NCBI RefSeq assembly: GCF_024655565.1
Contig: NZ_JANKOF010000056.1
Coordinates: forward strand, 1-32,318
Source of the DNA: Nitratireductor sp. ZSWI3
GTDB lineage: Bacteria > Pseudomonadota > Alphaproteobacteria > Rhizobiales > Rhizobiaceae
DNA: 32,318 nucleotides
Reading direction: 5' to 3'
This document shows positions 7,776-15,588 of this stretch, piece by piece. How positions within the stretch are numbered: position 1 is the first letter of the stretch; each line of letters starts with the position of its first letter. The notes beneath the pieces were generated by a model. The model was not told the origin of the DNA. It did no database searches and saw only the letters and a list, made by a program, of their open reading frames with translations. The position numbers and the translations under genes were made by a program.

Positions 7776-8366
7776 ATGGACGCTCCCTTACCGCTGCCCG
7801 ACCAGGGCGTGCACATCCGGATCATCCTGGGCGTCGTCATGGGCCTGAGCATCGCGCGCCTGCTCAACGGGCTGGCACGCTTCGTCCAGCATCCGAACAA
7901 GAACCACATATATTCCGTTCATCTCGGCTGGGTGGTGTTCCTCTTCCTCGCGGTGGTCCACTTCTGGTGGTTCGAATTCGGCCTGCTGCGGATCAACCGC
8001 TGGACATTCGAGCTCTACGTCTTCGTCATCCTCTACGCGGCGCTGTTCTTCTTCATCTGCGCACTGCTGTTTCCGGATCAGATGCAGGAATATTCCGGCT
8101 ACGAGGACTATTTCCACTCGCGGCAGAAATGGTTCTACGGCCTGCTGGCGACGCTGCATGCCACCGACGTGCTGGACACGCTTGCCAAGGGGCAGGACCA
8201 TTTCAGGGAGCTCAGTCCCGAATATCCCATCCGGCAGGCCGTGATGATCGCCCTGTCGATCATCGCCATGTTCGTGACCAGCAGGCGCTTCCACCTGGGC
8301 TTCGTGAGCCTCGCCCTGCTCGTTCAGATCATCTGGATCGTGCAGTATTTTCAGGTGCTATCTTGA
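7776..8366 (+). CDS. Multi-pass membrane protein of unknown function
   Basis: The 196-residue protein has about five hydrophobic segments: roughly 15-35, 46-66, 76-98, 148-165 and 170-192. The loop between the third and fourth carries many charged and aromatic residues (QEYSGYEDYFHSRQKWF). It belongs to no family I can name with confidence. The ATG at 7776 follows a purine-rich GGAACGGAA. Codon use looks like the neighbours and no homologous neighbour gives a clue to function. A minus-strand terminator hairpin begins 40 bases downstream. Confidence 0.75.
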   Translation: MDAPLPLPDQGVHIRIILGVVMGLSIARLLNGLARFVQHPNKNHIYSVHLGWVVFLFLAVVHFWWFEFGLLRINRWTFELYVFVILYAALFFFICALLFPDQMQEYSGYEDYFHSRQKWFYGLLATLHATDVLDTLAKGQDHFRELSPEYPIRQAVMIALSIIAMFVTSRRFHLGFVSLALLVQIIWIVQYFQVLS

Positions 8367-8405
8367 GACCGTCCGGCGACGGCACGAAAGGGATGCTTTC
8401 CGCGT

Positions 8406-8437
8406 AAAAAAAGCCCCGCAGCCTTTCGACCGCGGGG
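8406..8437 (-). terminator. Strong intrinsic terminator, minus strand
   Basis: On the minus strand CCCCGCGGTC and GGCTGCGGGG pair around a GAAA tetraloop, followed directly by CTTTTTTT. No minus-strand protein gene lies just upstream, which is what points to a non-coding transcript. Confidence 0.75.
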
Positions 8438-8510
8438 AAATATAGCAGAGACGTTGGGGTGTCTCTTGCCGGTATCCGACCGGCGCGGTCAACACTAAAC
8501 TGTGCTTCCG
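8406..8510 (-). ncRNA. Candidate small RNA with three stacked hairpins and intrinsic terminator
   Basis: Read on the minus strand, three consecutive hairpins occur with no gap for a gene. GCCGGT-CGGAT-ACCGGC (8484-8468) comes first. AGAGAC-ACCCCAAC-GTCTCT (8466-8447) has a C-rich loop. The last is a ten-pair stem (two G-T pairs) capped by a GAAA tetraloop (8437-8414) and followed by CTTTTTTT. That layout is typical of a stand-alone sRNA. The 5' end is a guess; no clear -10/-35 pair was found. The C-rich loop could pair with Shine-Dalgarno sequences. It could instead be the 3' end of an unrecognised short transcript. Confidence 0.45.
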
Positions 8511-9177
8511 CCAAAGTCGCCCAAAAAAATGCCTACAAAATGGCGATCATGACTTTCCCGGCACGGCCCTGATCCAAAAAGTCTCACCTTCCTGCCTTCC
8601 TTGGCGTCAACAATACAGGGACCGATCCATCGCCATAGGTCCGGTTTTGCTCAAAAGATGCCCATCCATCAGCGGAATCCGTGTCGATCCTTGAGATGCC
8701 AAGTAGAAGATGGCGGCTTTTCCACGTCGATGGCGTGGAATTCTCCATAATGCTGCATACCAACCTCGACACCCGTCATCCGCCTGCGCCCGTGCCGAGA
8801 GCACCAATTCTCACGATGCGTCACATTCCGTGATTGGCGCGCGATCCCGAATCACAGGACGCTCGAAATGCGGCGGACCTGAGAGGGAACGCTGGGCCGG
8901 TGCGGAAGGCCTATGGCCCATGCGCCGGCCGGTCGGTTGGTCCGGTTCCCACCAACCGGCCTGCTGGCGGAGTTTTGAGCTGGGGCTCACTCATGCAGGA
9001 CTGCCACCGTTCCTCCCGGCAATCCTACTCCGCCAGCGCCTGCCGCCCTCCCTGTTCGGACCGGCGCAGGATCGGTCCCGCCAGCCGAAGAACGGGCTTT
9101 CTTCGCTGTCGGCTCTTCCAAGATCCGCCGCCTCGTCCTATCCCGAGTCCATCGACCCGATTCTCCGAGAGCGATCC

Positions 9178-9663
9178 ATGAACCGAACCGCTTCCGCATT
9201 CCTGCTCGTCGTGGCGCTGACAGGCGTTTTGTGCGCCCTCGGCTTCGCGCTGCAGATCAAAGGCTACGGTTTCGGAAGCCTCGGCGTCGCGCGCCTCGAC
9301 GCGCTTGCCGACGCGGCCACCTTCATTCCGCTCGCCGCGATCTACGCCTTCGCCGCCGCCCTGGTCGCGATCCTGCCCATCCGGGCGGCGGGCTTCGTCC
9401 ACGCCAACGGCGCGGCGCCGATCTATTCGGCCTCGCTCGTGCTGCTTGCCAGCGTCGTCGGTGTCCAGGCGACCCGCTTCGCATTCGGCGACCGCAGCGC
9501 GCTGTGGGCGCTGATCGACTGGCGGTTCGTGTTCGCAGCGGCGATCGTCGCCGCCCATCTGTCGCTCGACACGCTGCGCCGCAACGTCCTGCTTCGCACC
9601 CTTTCGCTGATCGGCTTCGTGGCCGCCGCCCTCGCCTGCCTCTACTGGACGTTCCGGTTCTGA
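9178..9663 (+). CDS. Small multi-pass membrane protein of unknown function
   Basis: The 161-residue protein has about five hydrophobic segments: near 6-25, 47-65, 80-95, 113-125 and 140-157. A short conserved-looking interior (GDRSALWALIDWRFV) lies between them. The ATG at 9178 is supported by a GAGAG purine run nine bases upstream and by the immediate start of a hydrophobic segment. The same frame is open back to 8710, but that extension is compositionally unlike protein. No family was recognised. It lies 94 bases upstream of a lipoprotein gene. Confidence 0.7.
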   Translation: MNRTASAFLLVVALTGVLCALGFALQIKGYGFGSLGVARLDALADAATFIPLAAIYAFAAALVAILPIRAAGFVHANGAAPIYSASLVLLASVVGVQATRFAFGDRSALWALIDWRFVFAAAIVAAHLSLDTLRRNVLLRTLSLIGFVAAALACLYWTFRF

Positions 9664-9757
9664 CGCATCGGCCGACCGTCGCTTCCTCGGAACCGCCACA
9701 CTCCTCGACCGTTGATCATCAGCGGGCGGGCAGCTTGAGAGAGCGAAAGGTGACGCC

Positions 9758-10066
9758 ATGATCAAGTCAATCGCCGTCGCCGGCCTGCTCGGGGCCGCAA
9801 CCCTGTTGCTTTCGGGCTGCGTCTACGAGGAGGGCTACGCACACGGCCCCTATTATGACGGCGTCTATGCGGGCGGCGTCCTCTACAGCCGCGATCGCTA
9901 CCACGACCGGGATTACCGCCACCGCGAGTGGCGGCGCCACAGGCACAGGGATGCGGATCGATACGGGCGGCACATCAGCCGCGACGCCGCGGCATTCGAA
10001 AGACGCCTGCGCGCCCGCGGCCACAGGTTCAGGATCATCCCGACCGCCCCCGACGACCGTCATTAG
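9758..10066 (+). CDS. Small lipoprotein with a His/Arg/Asp-rich tail
   Basis: This 102-residue protein has a classical lipoprotein signal with lipobox LLSGC (cysteine at about 21). The mature part begins with Tyr/Gly-rich sequence (YEEGYAHGPYYDGVYAGG) and continues into a dense Arg/His/Asp/Tyr region (about 45-75) before a basic tail. The many histidines could bind metal or anionic polymers, but that is only a composition argument. AAAGG lies upstream of the ATG. No family is assigned. Confidence 0.75.
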   Translation: MIKSIAVAGLLGAATLLLSGCVYEEGYAHGPYYDGVYAGGVLYSRDRYHDRDYRHREWRRHRHRDADRYGRHISRDAAAFERRLRARGHRFRIIPTAPDDRH

Positions 10067-10074
10067 AGCGCCGC

Positions 10075-10090
10075 GCGTCCTTTTGGACGC
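10075..10090. repeat. GCGTCC-TTTT-GGACGC hairpin, possibly a short palindromic element
   Basis: Perfect 6-base arms flank a TTTT loop nine bases after the lipoprotein stop codon. The flanks AGAGCGCCGC and AAAAATGACG resemble one class of short intergenic palindromes in Rhizobiales, with the right arm decayed. Read on the minus strand it ends in TTTTT. It could be a weak terminator or a repeat relic. Confidence 0.35.
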
Positions 10091-10300
10091 AAAAATGACG
10101 CCTGTTTTCCGTATTTATGCGAACGTCAGGTGAAGCGGGCCGACCCGCCCGGCGGGACGGTCCGTCGCGCCTCGCATCCCGCCCGGAAAACGATTCAAAT
10201 TCTAGTCTTATCTTACTGATTTCCCAAATCTTTCCTTCATCAGAATCGTTGATCGTTTGTTAGGCAAACGGGGCTGACGACGCAACGAGGAAGACGGGAA

Positions 10301-10501
10301 TTGCAACCGCGGTATGAGCTTATAGTCGATCCGACAGAGCTGTGGACCGTTTGGGACAACGAGCTGAATCAACCGGCGACCATAGGGTTCACCGTGGTCG
10401 CCGGACTCAGCAAATCGGAAGCGCGAGATGCCTGCTTTGTCTTGAACGAGGTCGAGAAGAGGCGCCGTTCCGGGCAGTCGCGCCGTTCGGCCAAATCGTG
10501 A
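10301..10501 (+). CDS. Small hypothetical protein
   Basis: This 66-residue soluble protein is read from a TTG at 10301, with GAGGAAG about eight bases upstream. The sequence looks like a real folded domain (YELIVDPTELWTVWDNE, then a beta-like TIGFTVVAGLS and a helix EARDACFVLNEVEKRRR) ending in a basic tail. No family was recognised. The upstream 234 bases include an AT-rich segment (10193-10262) that would suit a promoter. Confidence 0.5.
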   Translation: MQPRYELIVDPTELWTVWDNELNQPATIGFTVVAGLSKSEARDACFVLNEVEKRRRSGQSRRSAKS

Positions 10502-10587
10502 CCGGCGGGCCGGCATTGCATCGGCCGGATTTGACCCCATATGCCCGAATGACGCACCCTGCGGCCGGATACGGAGGAGACGGGCAC

Positions 10588-10767
10588 ATGAAACGCGGCA
10601 TCATCGGGCTATCGGCGGCCGTCGGGCTGGCGGGACTGTCTCTGTCGGGCTGCGTCAACCACGCGGCATCGCCCGAATACAATGGCAGCTACTTCATCTG
10701 GCAGGCGCAGAACACGCAAACGCGGAACCACTACCCGTCGCGCGACTACAGCCCTCCCAACAAATAG
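10588..10767 (+). CDS. Very small lipoprotein
   Basis: This 59-residue product has a basic start, a hydrophobic core and lipobox LSLSGC (cysteine at about 22). A short polar Asn/Gln/Tyr-rich mature part follows (about 37 residues). GGAGGAGA precedes the ATG with suitable spacing. No family was recognised; small lipoproteins of this size often anchor to or modify the envelope. It is the second lipoprotein gene within a kilobase. Confidence 0.65.
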   Translation: MKRGIIGLSAAVGLAGLSLSGCVNHAASPEYNGSYFIWQAQNTQTRNHYPSRDYSPPNK

Positions 10768-10875
10768 ATGCTCCCGATGCCGGGCGCGCACCAACGCTCC
10801 GCTCCGGCGAACACCATTCATTTGATCGCCCGCTTGTGGTATGTTTATTCTCTGTAAATTCAGAGAGATCCGACC

Positions 10876-11121
10876 ATGGGTGAAGGTTGGTTTGCCAGGC
10901 CCGTTCCCATCTCGGTGGGCATTGCGGGCGACATCAGATACGTGTCGAGCGCGCGACAGGCGGTCGGCATGCTGAGCGGAAGCTGGCGCGAGACGGGCAG
11001 CGCCAAGCATCAGGCTGCGCTGCTCGCCTGCCAGCGCGCCATGAGCGGCGAGATGCCGACGGAAAGCGCCAGAAGCGCCTTTGTCGATGCGGCCTCGGAA
11101 GCCAGGGTCCTGTTCGAATAG
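10876..11121 (+). CDS. DUF982 domain-containing protein
   Basis: This 81-residue protein fits the DUF982 pattern: W-x2-PV at the start, a V-x-S-x3-A motif, a central SWRETGSAKHQAALLACQRAMSG helix pair, and an ARSAFVDAASEA C-terminus. DUF982 proteins are small, of unknown function, multicopy and largely confined to Rhizobiales. The leader contains an inverted repeat TCTCTG (10849-10854)/CAGAGA (10861-10866) ending next to the AGAGAG ribosome site, which could occlude it. The gene is convergent with hdaA. Confidence 0.8.
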   Translation: MGEGWFARPVPISVGIAGDIRYVSSARQAVGMLSGSWRETGSAKHQAALLACQRAMSGEMPTESARSAFVDAASEARVLFE

Positions 11122-11148
11122 GATTGCCGGCCGCGCCCGGCGCAGTGC

Positions 11149-11826
11149 TCAGGCGCCCTCGCCCGCCTCCATGGCGCCGACCACCTCGGCGGCCAGCGCA
11201 CGGGTGATGCGGCTCTTGCGCTCCAGCGCGGCGCGGTCGAGCCGCTCGACCGCCCGCATGGCGCTCGACAGCGAGCGCTCGATGCGGCGCACCAGATACT
11301 GAACCACATGCGGCTCCACATCGACCTGCCGGTCGGCGAAAAGCTTGGTGATGACGCCGGCAAGCAGCATGTCGTCAGGCTCGTCGATCTCGACGGTGGC
11401 CGCCGCCTTCAGCCGCGACAGGAGATCGGGCAGCCGGACGCCCCAGGCGCCCGGAAAGCGGCGCGCCGTCAAGAGCATGGGCTGGCCGGCGGCGCGTGCC
11501 GCATTGATCAGATGGAACAGGCCGTTCTCGTCGAGCCGTCCGGCATCGGCCCCGTCGATCAGGATGGGACGGCTGCCGGCGGCGGCGATCTCCTCGGCGC
11601 CGATCGATGCCGGCGAGATCTCGTCCGCGCCCGCCGTCTCGCGCCAGATCGCCGCCAGATGCGACTTGCCGGAGCCGGCGGGGCCGGCAAGAATCACCAC
11701 CGGCGCCGGCCACGCCGGCCAGTTCTCGATCAGGGCGACGGCGCGCGCATTGGCCTGCGTGACGACGAGGTCGTCGCGCGAGAGCGCTTCCTTGTGGGAA
11801 AGGTCGAGCGGCAGTTGGCGCGGCAT
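11149..11826 (-). CDS. hdaA: DnaA-related regulatory inactivator HdaA
   Basis: This 225-residue AAA+ protein lacks the DnaA DNA-binding domain, as expected for Hda/HdaA. It starts PRQLPLDL, a clamp-binding-type QLPLDL peptide near residue 4. It has Walker A GPAGSGKSH, a Walker B-like ILIDGAD, sensor-1 region LLTARRFPGAW, and an arginine-rich lid (LVRRIERSLSSAMRAVERLD). With the sliding clamp it should stimulate ATP hydrolysis on DnaA and prevent re-initiation. The ATG at 11826 is chosen because the QLPLDL motif follows directly; a frame extension to 11904 overlaps the transporter gene. It lies ten bases after the transporter gene and is likely co-transcribed. Confidence 0.88.
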   Translation of the reverse strand: MPRQLPLDLSHKEALSRDDLVVTQANARAVALIENWPAWPAPVVILAGPAGSGKSHLAAIWRETAGADEISPASIGAEEIAAAGSRPILIDGADAGRLDENGLFHLINAARAAGQPMLLTARRFPGAWGVRLPDLLSRLKAAATVEIDEPDDMLLAGVITKLFADRQVDVEPHVVQYLVRRIERSLSSAMRAVERLDRAALERKSRITRALAAEVVGAMEAGEGA

Positions 11827-11836
11827 CGGACGGGCC

Positions 11837-13012
11837 TCAGTCGCCCGGCGCCCGGCCGGGAGCATCGGCGCCGGCCTCGTGCCCCGCATAGAGCGGCGAG
11901 GCAAGATAGCGGCCGAGCGCGAAGCGCACGAGGACGGCGACGGCGGCAGCGGCCGGAACGGCGATCAGGAGGCCGACGAAACCGAACAGGTAGCCGAAGG
12001 CGAACAGCGCGAACATCAGCCAGACCGGATGCAGGCCGACGCTTTTTCCCACCAGCTTCGGCTGCAGGATGTTGCCTTCCAGGAACTGGCCGGAGAAGAA
12101 GATGCCGGCCACCACCAGCACCCACCACCATTCGGGCCAGAACTGCACCACGGCGATGCCGATCGACAGGCCGAAGCCGACCAGCGAACCGACGTAGGGG
12201 ATGAAGCTGATGAGCCCGGCGAAGAGGCCGATCAGAAGGCCGAAATTGAGCCCCACCAGCGACAGGCCGACGGCATAGAAGACGCCGAGGACCAGGCACA
12301 GCGTGCCCTGCCCGCGCACGAAGCCGGCGGTCGCCACGTTGATGTCGCGGGCGATCTGGCGCACCGTCTCCACGTGATCGCGCGGCACCCAGCTGTCGAC
12401 CTTTTCGACCATGCGGTCCCAGTCGAGCAGCATGTAGAAGGCGACGACCGGCGTGACGACGAACAGGCTGGCGAGGTTGACCAGCGCCATGCCGGAGCTC
12501 CACACGGACTTGAACAGCGTGGCGAGGAAGCCCGTTCCCTGTGCCAGGATCGAGCTCAGATTGTCGCGTGCGGCCTGCGTTTCGCCGTTGAGCAGGTTGT
12601 CGAACCATGCCGGCTCCAGCTCCAGGAGCAGTGCCTGCAGGCGCGCCAGATAATCCGGCAGGCGGCTGGCGAAATCGGCAAGCTGCTTGCCCAGCACCGG
12701 CACGACGATGACGAAGGCGAGCGTCAGCATCACCAGAAAGGCGATGAGGATCACCACGGTCGCCGCGGTGCGTGACAGGCCGAGCCGCTCCAGCCGGTCG
12801 GCCACCGGGTCGAGGAAATAGGCAAGCACCAGGCCCGCCAGGAAAGGCAGCAGGATCGAGCTGAACACGTAGAGGAACAAGATCAGGCCGCCGAGCGCCA
12901 GCCCCCAGAAGAGGAGTTGACGGCCGAGCGGGCGTCCGGAACTGCCGGCTGCCACGGCTCCGCTTTCCACCTCCGTCTCAGCGTCCTTCAAGGTCACTTT
13001 CGGCATATCCAC
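11837..13012 (-). CDS. AI-2E/PerM family membrane transporter
   Basis: The 391-residue protein matches the AI-2E exporter-like (PerM/TqsA) family. Two early membrane segments (about 32-70) are followed by FLDPVADRLERLGLSR, a long amphipathic region (130-180), and a C-terminal set of segments with the family motifs FIPYVGSLVGF and LQPKLVGKSVGLHPVWLM. It would act as a transporter of an unknown small molecule in the inner membrane. The start is either GTG 13012 or ATG 13006. The 5' end overlaps the preceding phosphatidyltransferase gene by 35 bases, implying coupling. Confidence 0.9.
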   Translation of the reverse strand: MDMPKVTLKDAETEVESGAVAAGSSGRPLGRQLLFWGLALGGLILFLYVFSSILLPFLAGLVLAYFLDPVADRLERLGLSRTAATVVILIAFLVMLTLAFVIVVPVLGKQLADFASRLPDYLARLQALLLELEPAWFDNLLNGETQAARDNLSSILAQGTGFLATLFKSVWSSGMALVNLASLFVVTPVVAFYMLLDWDRMVEKVDSWVPRDHVETVRQIARDINVATAGFVRGQGTLCLVLGVFYAVGLSLVGLNFGLLIGLFAGLISFIPYVGSLVGFGLSIGIAVVQFWPEWWWVLVVAGIFFSGQFLEGNILQPKLVGKSVGLHPVWLMFALFAFGYLFGFVGLLIAVPAAAAVAVLVRFALGRYLASPLYAGHEAGADAPGRAPGD

Positions 13013-13535
13013 CCATGTGCTTGATCCACGAAACGAGATAGGCAGCCCCGGAAGCGACGGTCAAGAGGCCGGTGGCGACGATCAACGCAAGACGCACCGA
13101 ACCGGAGCTGTAGGCGAAGGCGAGCTCGGCAAGCACCAGAAGGGCAAGCAGGATCTGCGCCAGCGTGTTGGCCTTCGACACGAACAGGGGCTTCATGGCC
13201 ACCGGATGGCCCATCACGTTGGCCAGCAGCACGCCGCCGACGATCAGCGCATCGCGCGAGACGACGGCGATGACCAGCCAAAGGGGCAGCTCGGCCATGT
13301 AGCCCAGCACGACGAACACGCTGACCAAGAGCAGCTTGTCGGCAATCGGGTCGAGATAGGCGCCAAGCTCGGTGCGCTGGTCGAACTGGCGCGCGATGAA
13401 GCCGTCGACGCCGTCGGAGATGCCGGCCACCAGGAAGCCGGTGAAGGCCCAGCCGGTCTGCCCCGTCAGCAGCGCGAAGACGACAGCCGGCACGAGCAGG
13501 AAGCGAAGCAGGGTGATGATGTTCGGGATCGTCAA
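12978..13535 (-). CDS. CDP-alcohol phosphatidyltransferase, cardiolipin synthase-like (CAP type)
   Basis: This 185-residue inner-membrane enzyme contains the full CDP-alcohol phosphotransferase signature, DGVDGFIAR-x8-G-x3-D-x3-D (residues about 41-66). It differs from the PgsA encoded at 25731: after the signature it reads VSRDALIVGG, like the ISRD segment of eukaryotic-type cardiolipin synthases, not CREILVSGLRE of PgsA. A role condensing CDP-diacylglycerol with phosphatidylglycerol is therefore favoured, though another polar-lipid synthase is possible. The TTG at 13535 is supported by GGAG seven bases upstream and by the conserved PNIITLLR start. It heads a minus-strand operon with the PerM-like transporter and hdaA and is divergent from purM. 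Confidence 0.85.
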   Translation of the reverse strand: MTIPNIITLLRFLLVPAVVFALLTGQTGWAFTGFLVAGISDGVDGFIARQFDQRTELGAYLDPIADKLLLVSVFVVLGYMAELPLWLVIAVVSRDALIVGGVLLANVMGHPVAMKPLFVSKANTLAQILLALLVLAELAFAYSSGSVRLALIVATGLLTVASGAAYLVSWIKHMGGYAESDLEGR

Positions 13536-13724
13536 TCGAAATCTCCAGTCCTGGCCCGCCGTGCCGTCCTTGCAGCGCCGGCACGTTCAGGCACACTCTT
13601 ATCGCAGGCTTTGACAGATTGTGGGAGTGCGGCTTTGTTTCAATAGGCCGGTATGGCGGCATGTGCCGCCTTGCAGAGGACGCGCCTTCATGTCAGAAGC
13701 CGGAAAAACGGCGGCGAGAACACC

Positions 13725-14792
13725 ATGGCTCAGGAACCAAAGAACGGCCTCACCTATGCCGATGCGGGCGTCGATATCGACGCCGGCAGCCGCATGGTCG
13801 ACAAGATCAAGCCCATGGTGCGGGCGACGCGCCGGCCGGGTGCCGACAGCGAGATCGGCGGTTTCGGCGGATTGTTCGACCTCAAGGCGGCGGGCTTTTC
13901 CGATCCGATCCTCGTTGCCGCCAACGACGGCGTCGGCACCAAGCTGAAGATCGCCATCGAGGCGGACAAGCACGACACGGTCGGCATCGACCTCGTGGCC
14001 ATGTGCGTCAACGATCTGGTGGTGCAGGGCGCCGAGCCGCTCTTCTTCCTCGACTATTTCGCCACCGGCAAGCTCGATCCCGACCAGGGGGCGGCGATCG
14101 TCTCGGGCATCGCCGAGGGCTGCCGGCAAGCGGGCTGCGCGCTGATCGGCGGCGAGACGGCCGAGATGCCGGGCATGTATCACGGCGATGACTACGACCT
14201 GGCCGGCTTCGCCGTGGGTGCCGCCGAGCGCGACCGCCTGCTGCCCACGGGCGACATAGCCGAGGGCGACGTGATCCTCGGACTTGCCTCCTCCGGCGTC
14301 CACTCCAACGGCTTCTCGCTGGTTCGGCGCATCGTCGAGCTGGCCGGCCTGTCGTGGAGCGACCGGGCGCCGTTCGCCCGCGACCGCACGCTGGGCGCGG
14401 CCTTTCTCGAGCCGACCCGCATCTATGTGAAGCCGCTTCTTTCGACGCTCAAGGTCGCCTGGGGCATCAAGGCGCTGGCCCACATTACCGGCGGCGGCTT
14501 TCCCGAAAACATTCCGCGCGTGCTGCCCGACCATCTGGCCGTCGAGATCGATCTCGACGCCATCGACGTGCCGCCGGTCTTCTCCTGGCTCGCCGCGACG
14601 GGCGGCGTCGCTGAATCGGAGATGCTGTCGACCTTCAACTGCGGCATCGGCATGATCGTCGTCGTGGCCTCCGGCGAGGCGGCGCAGATCGCCGCCCTTC
14701 TGCACCAGGCGGGTGAGACGGTGACCATGCTCGGCCGGACGGTGCCGCGCCGCGCCAGCGGCGTGACCTACCGCGGAAAGCTCGATCTATGA
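13725..14792 (+). CDS. purM: Phosphoribosylformylglycinamidine cyclo-ligase
   Basis: The 355-residue AIR synthetase converts FGAM to AIR with ATP in purine synthesis. The N-terminal half has [22 protein letters not shown] and the ATP-binding [11 protein letters not shown]. The middle has [21 protein letters not shown] and [11 protein letters not shown]. The C-terminal half has [13 protein letters not shown] and [13 protein letters not shown]. Length is normal. The ATG at 13725 is preferred, because the same frame further upstream encodes sequence unlike the family. Its end overlaps purN by four bases (ATGA). Confidence 0.97.
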   Translation: MAQEPKNGLTYADAGVDIDAGSRMVDKIKPMVRATRRPGADSEIGGFGGLFDLKAAGFSDPILVAANDGVGTKLKIAIEADKHDTVGIDLVAMCVNDLVVQGAEPLFFLDYFATGKLDPDQGAAIVSGIAEGCRQAGCALIGGETAEMPGMYHGDDYDLAGFAVGAAERDRLLPTGDIAEGDVILGLASSGVHSNGFSLVRRIVELAGLSWSDRAPFARDRTLGAAFLEPTRIYVKPLLSTLKVAWGIKALAHITGGGFPENIPRVLPDHLAVEIDLDAIDVPPVFSWLAATGGVAESEMLSTFNCGIGMIVVVASGEAAQIAALLHQAGETVTMLGRTVPRRASGVTYRGKLDL

Positions 14793-15466
14793 CCAAATCG
14801 GCCCGCAAGCGTGTCGTCGTGCTGATTTCCGGACGCGGCTCGAACATGGCCTCGCTGATCGCCGCGGCGATCGACCCGGCCTTTCCGGCCGAGATCGTCG
14901 GCGTCATCTCCAACCGGGCCGATGCGCGCGGGCTTGAAATCGCAGCGACGCACAGCATCCCCACGAAAGTGGTGTCGGCGCGCGACTATGACGGGCGCGC
15001 GGCGCATGACGCGGCGATCCACGAGGCGCTGACCCAGATGAAGGCGGAGATCGTCTGCCTGGCCGGCTACATGCGCCTGCTGACGCCGGATTTCGTGCAG
15101 AAATGGATGGGGCGGATGATCAACATCCACCCTGCCCTCTTGCCCAACTTCCGCGGCCTCGACACGCATGCGCGGGCGCTCGCCACGGGCGTGCGCGTCC
15201 ATGGCTGCACCGTGCATTTCGTCACCCCGGAGATGGATGACGGGCCGATCATCGCCCAGGCCGCCGTGCCGGTGCTGATCGGCGACAGCGAAGAGACGCT
15301 CGGCCAGCGCGTGCTCAGGATGGAGCACCGCCTCTATCCCCTGTCGCTGCGGCTCCTGGCCGAGGGGCGCGTGCGCATGTCGGGCGGCGTCGCCGTGTTC
15401 TCCAACGTCGCCGACGAGACGGGCGAGACGGCCATCGTGTCGCCCGGTGAGCGGCGCCGCCGCTGA
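14789..15466 (+). CDS. purN: Phosphoribosylglycinamide formyltransferase
   Basis: This 225-residue GAR transformylase uses 10-formyl-tetrahydrofolate. It shows the N-terminal phosphate loop [12 protein letters not shown], the catalytic Asn-x-His pair in [11 protein letters not shown], and the Asp of MDDGPIIAQ, which complete the Asn-His-Asp catalytic set. The C-terminal [14 protein letters not shown] is typical. It is translationally coupled to purM. After it comes a palindromic repeat (15475-15588) that separates it from the convergent molybdopterin oxidoreductase gene. Confidence 0.97.
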   Translation: MTKSARKRVVVLISGRGSNMASLIAAAIDPAFPAEIVGVISNRADARGLEIAATHSIPTKVVSARDYDGRAAHDAAIHEALTQMKAEIVCLAGYMRLLTPDFVQKWMGRMINIHPALLPNFRGLDTHARALATGVRVHGCTVHFVTPEMDDGPIIAQAAVPVLIGDSEETLGQRVLRMEHRLYPLSLRLLAEGRVRMSGGVAVFSNVADETGETAIVSPGERRRR

Positions 15467-15474
15467 ACCGCGGC

Positions 15475-15529
15475 TCAGAGCGGGATGAGGAAAAGTGTGA
15501 AGCGGTTTTCCGCCCGCATCCCGCTCTGA
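15475..15529. repeat. Intergenic palindromic repeat, copy A
   Basis: Perfect 13-base arms TCAGAGCGGGATG (15475-15487) and CATCCCGCTCTGA (15517-15529) flank an interior with a secondary short pairing. The same core occurs inverted at 29534-29582 beside ndk, with one internal mismatch. The sequence resembles short palindromic elements scattered through Rhizobiales genomes. Here it lies between convergent genes and may also end purN transcription. Confidence 0.85.
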
Positions 15530-15540
15530 TTTTTGGAATC

Positions 15541-15588
15541 GATCGCGTTTATGATTTTGGATTGATTCAATCCAAAATCATCGCGATC
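15541..15588. repeat. Long nested palindrome next to repeat copy A
   Basis: Bases 15551-15565 and 15567-15581 are perfect 15-base inverted arms around one central T. Outer arms GATCGCG (15541-15547) and CGCGATC (15582-15588) extend the structure with a 3-base bulge. The left edge, GATCGCGTTTATG, recurs exactly at 29521-29533, joined there to the other repeat module. It ends at the stop codon of the minus-strand molybdopterin oxidoreductase and could form a very stable hairpin in either transcript. Confidence 0.8.

Larger units (their letters stand above)
8367..9177. other. 811-base gene-poor stretch
   Basis: No convincing protein gene is seen on either strand; the open frames here are short and have unlike composition. 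It holds a minus-strand small-RNA candidate with terminator (8406-8510), runs of A at 8406-8412 and 8522-8528, and a hairpin CGGTTGGT (8934-8941)/ACCAACCG (8951-8958) on the approach to the next gene. Base composition is more mixed than in the surrounding genes, so it may include decayed sequence. Confidence 0.6.

Noticed and set aside
8584-8772. Minus-strand 62-codon frame upstream of the candidate sRNA
   Set aside because: It has no ribosome site and no recognisable sequence character; too weak to call as the gene served by the terminator.
8710-9177. Long in-frame N-terminal extension of the 161-residue membrane protein
   Set aside because: The extension is Arg/Pro/Ser-rich and unlike protein; the ATG at 9178 has a ribosome site and begins a hydrophobic segment.
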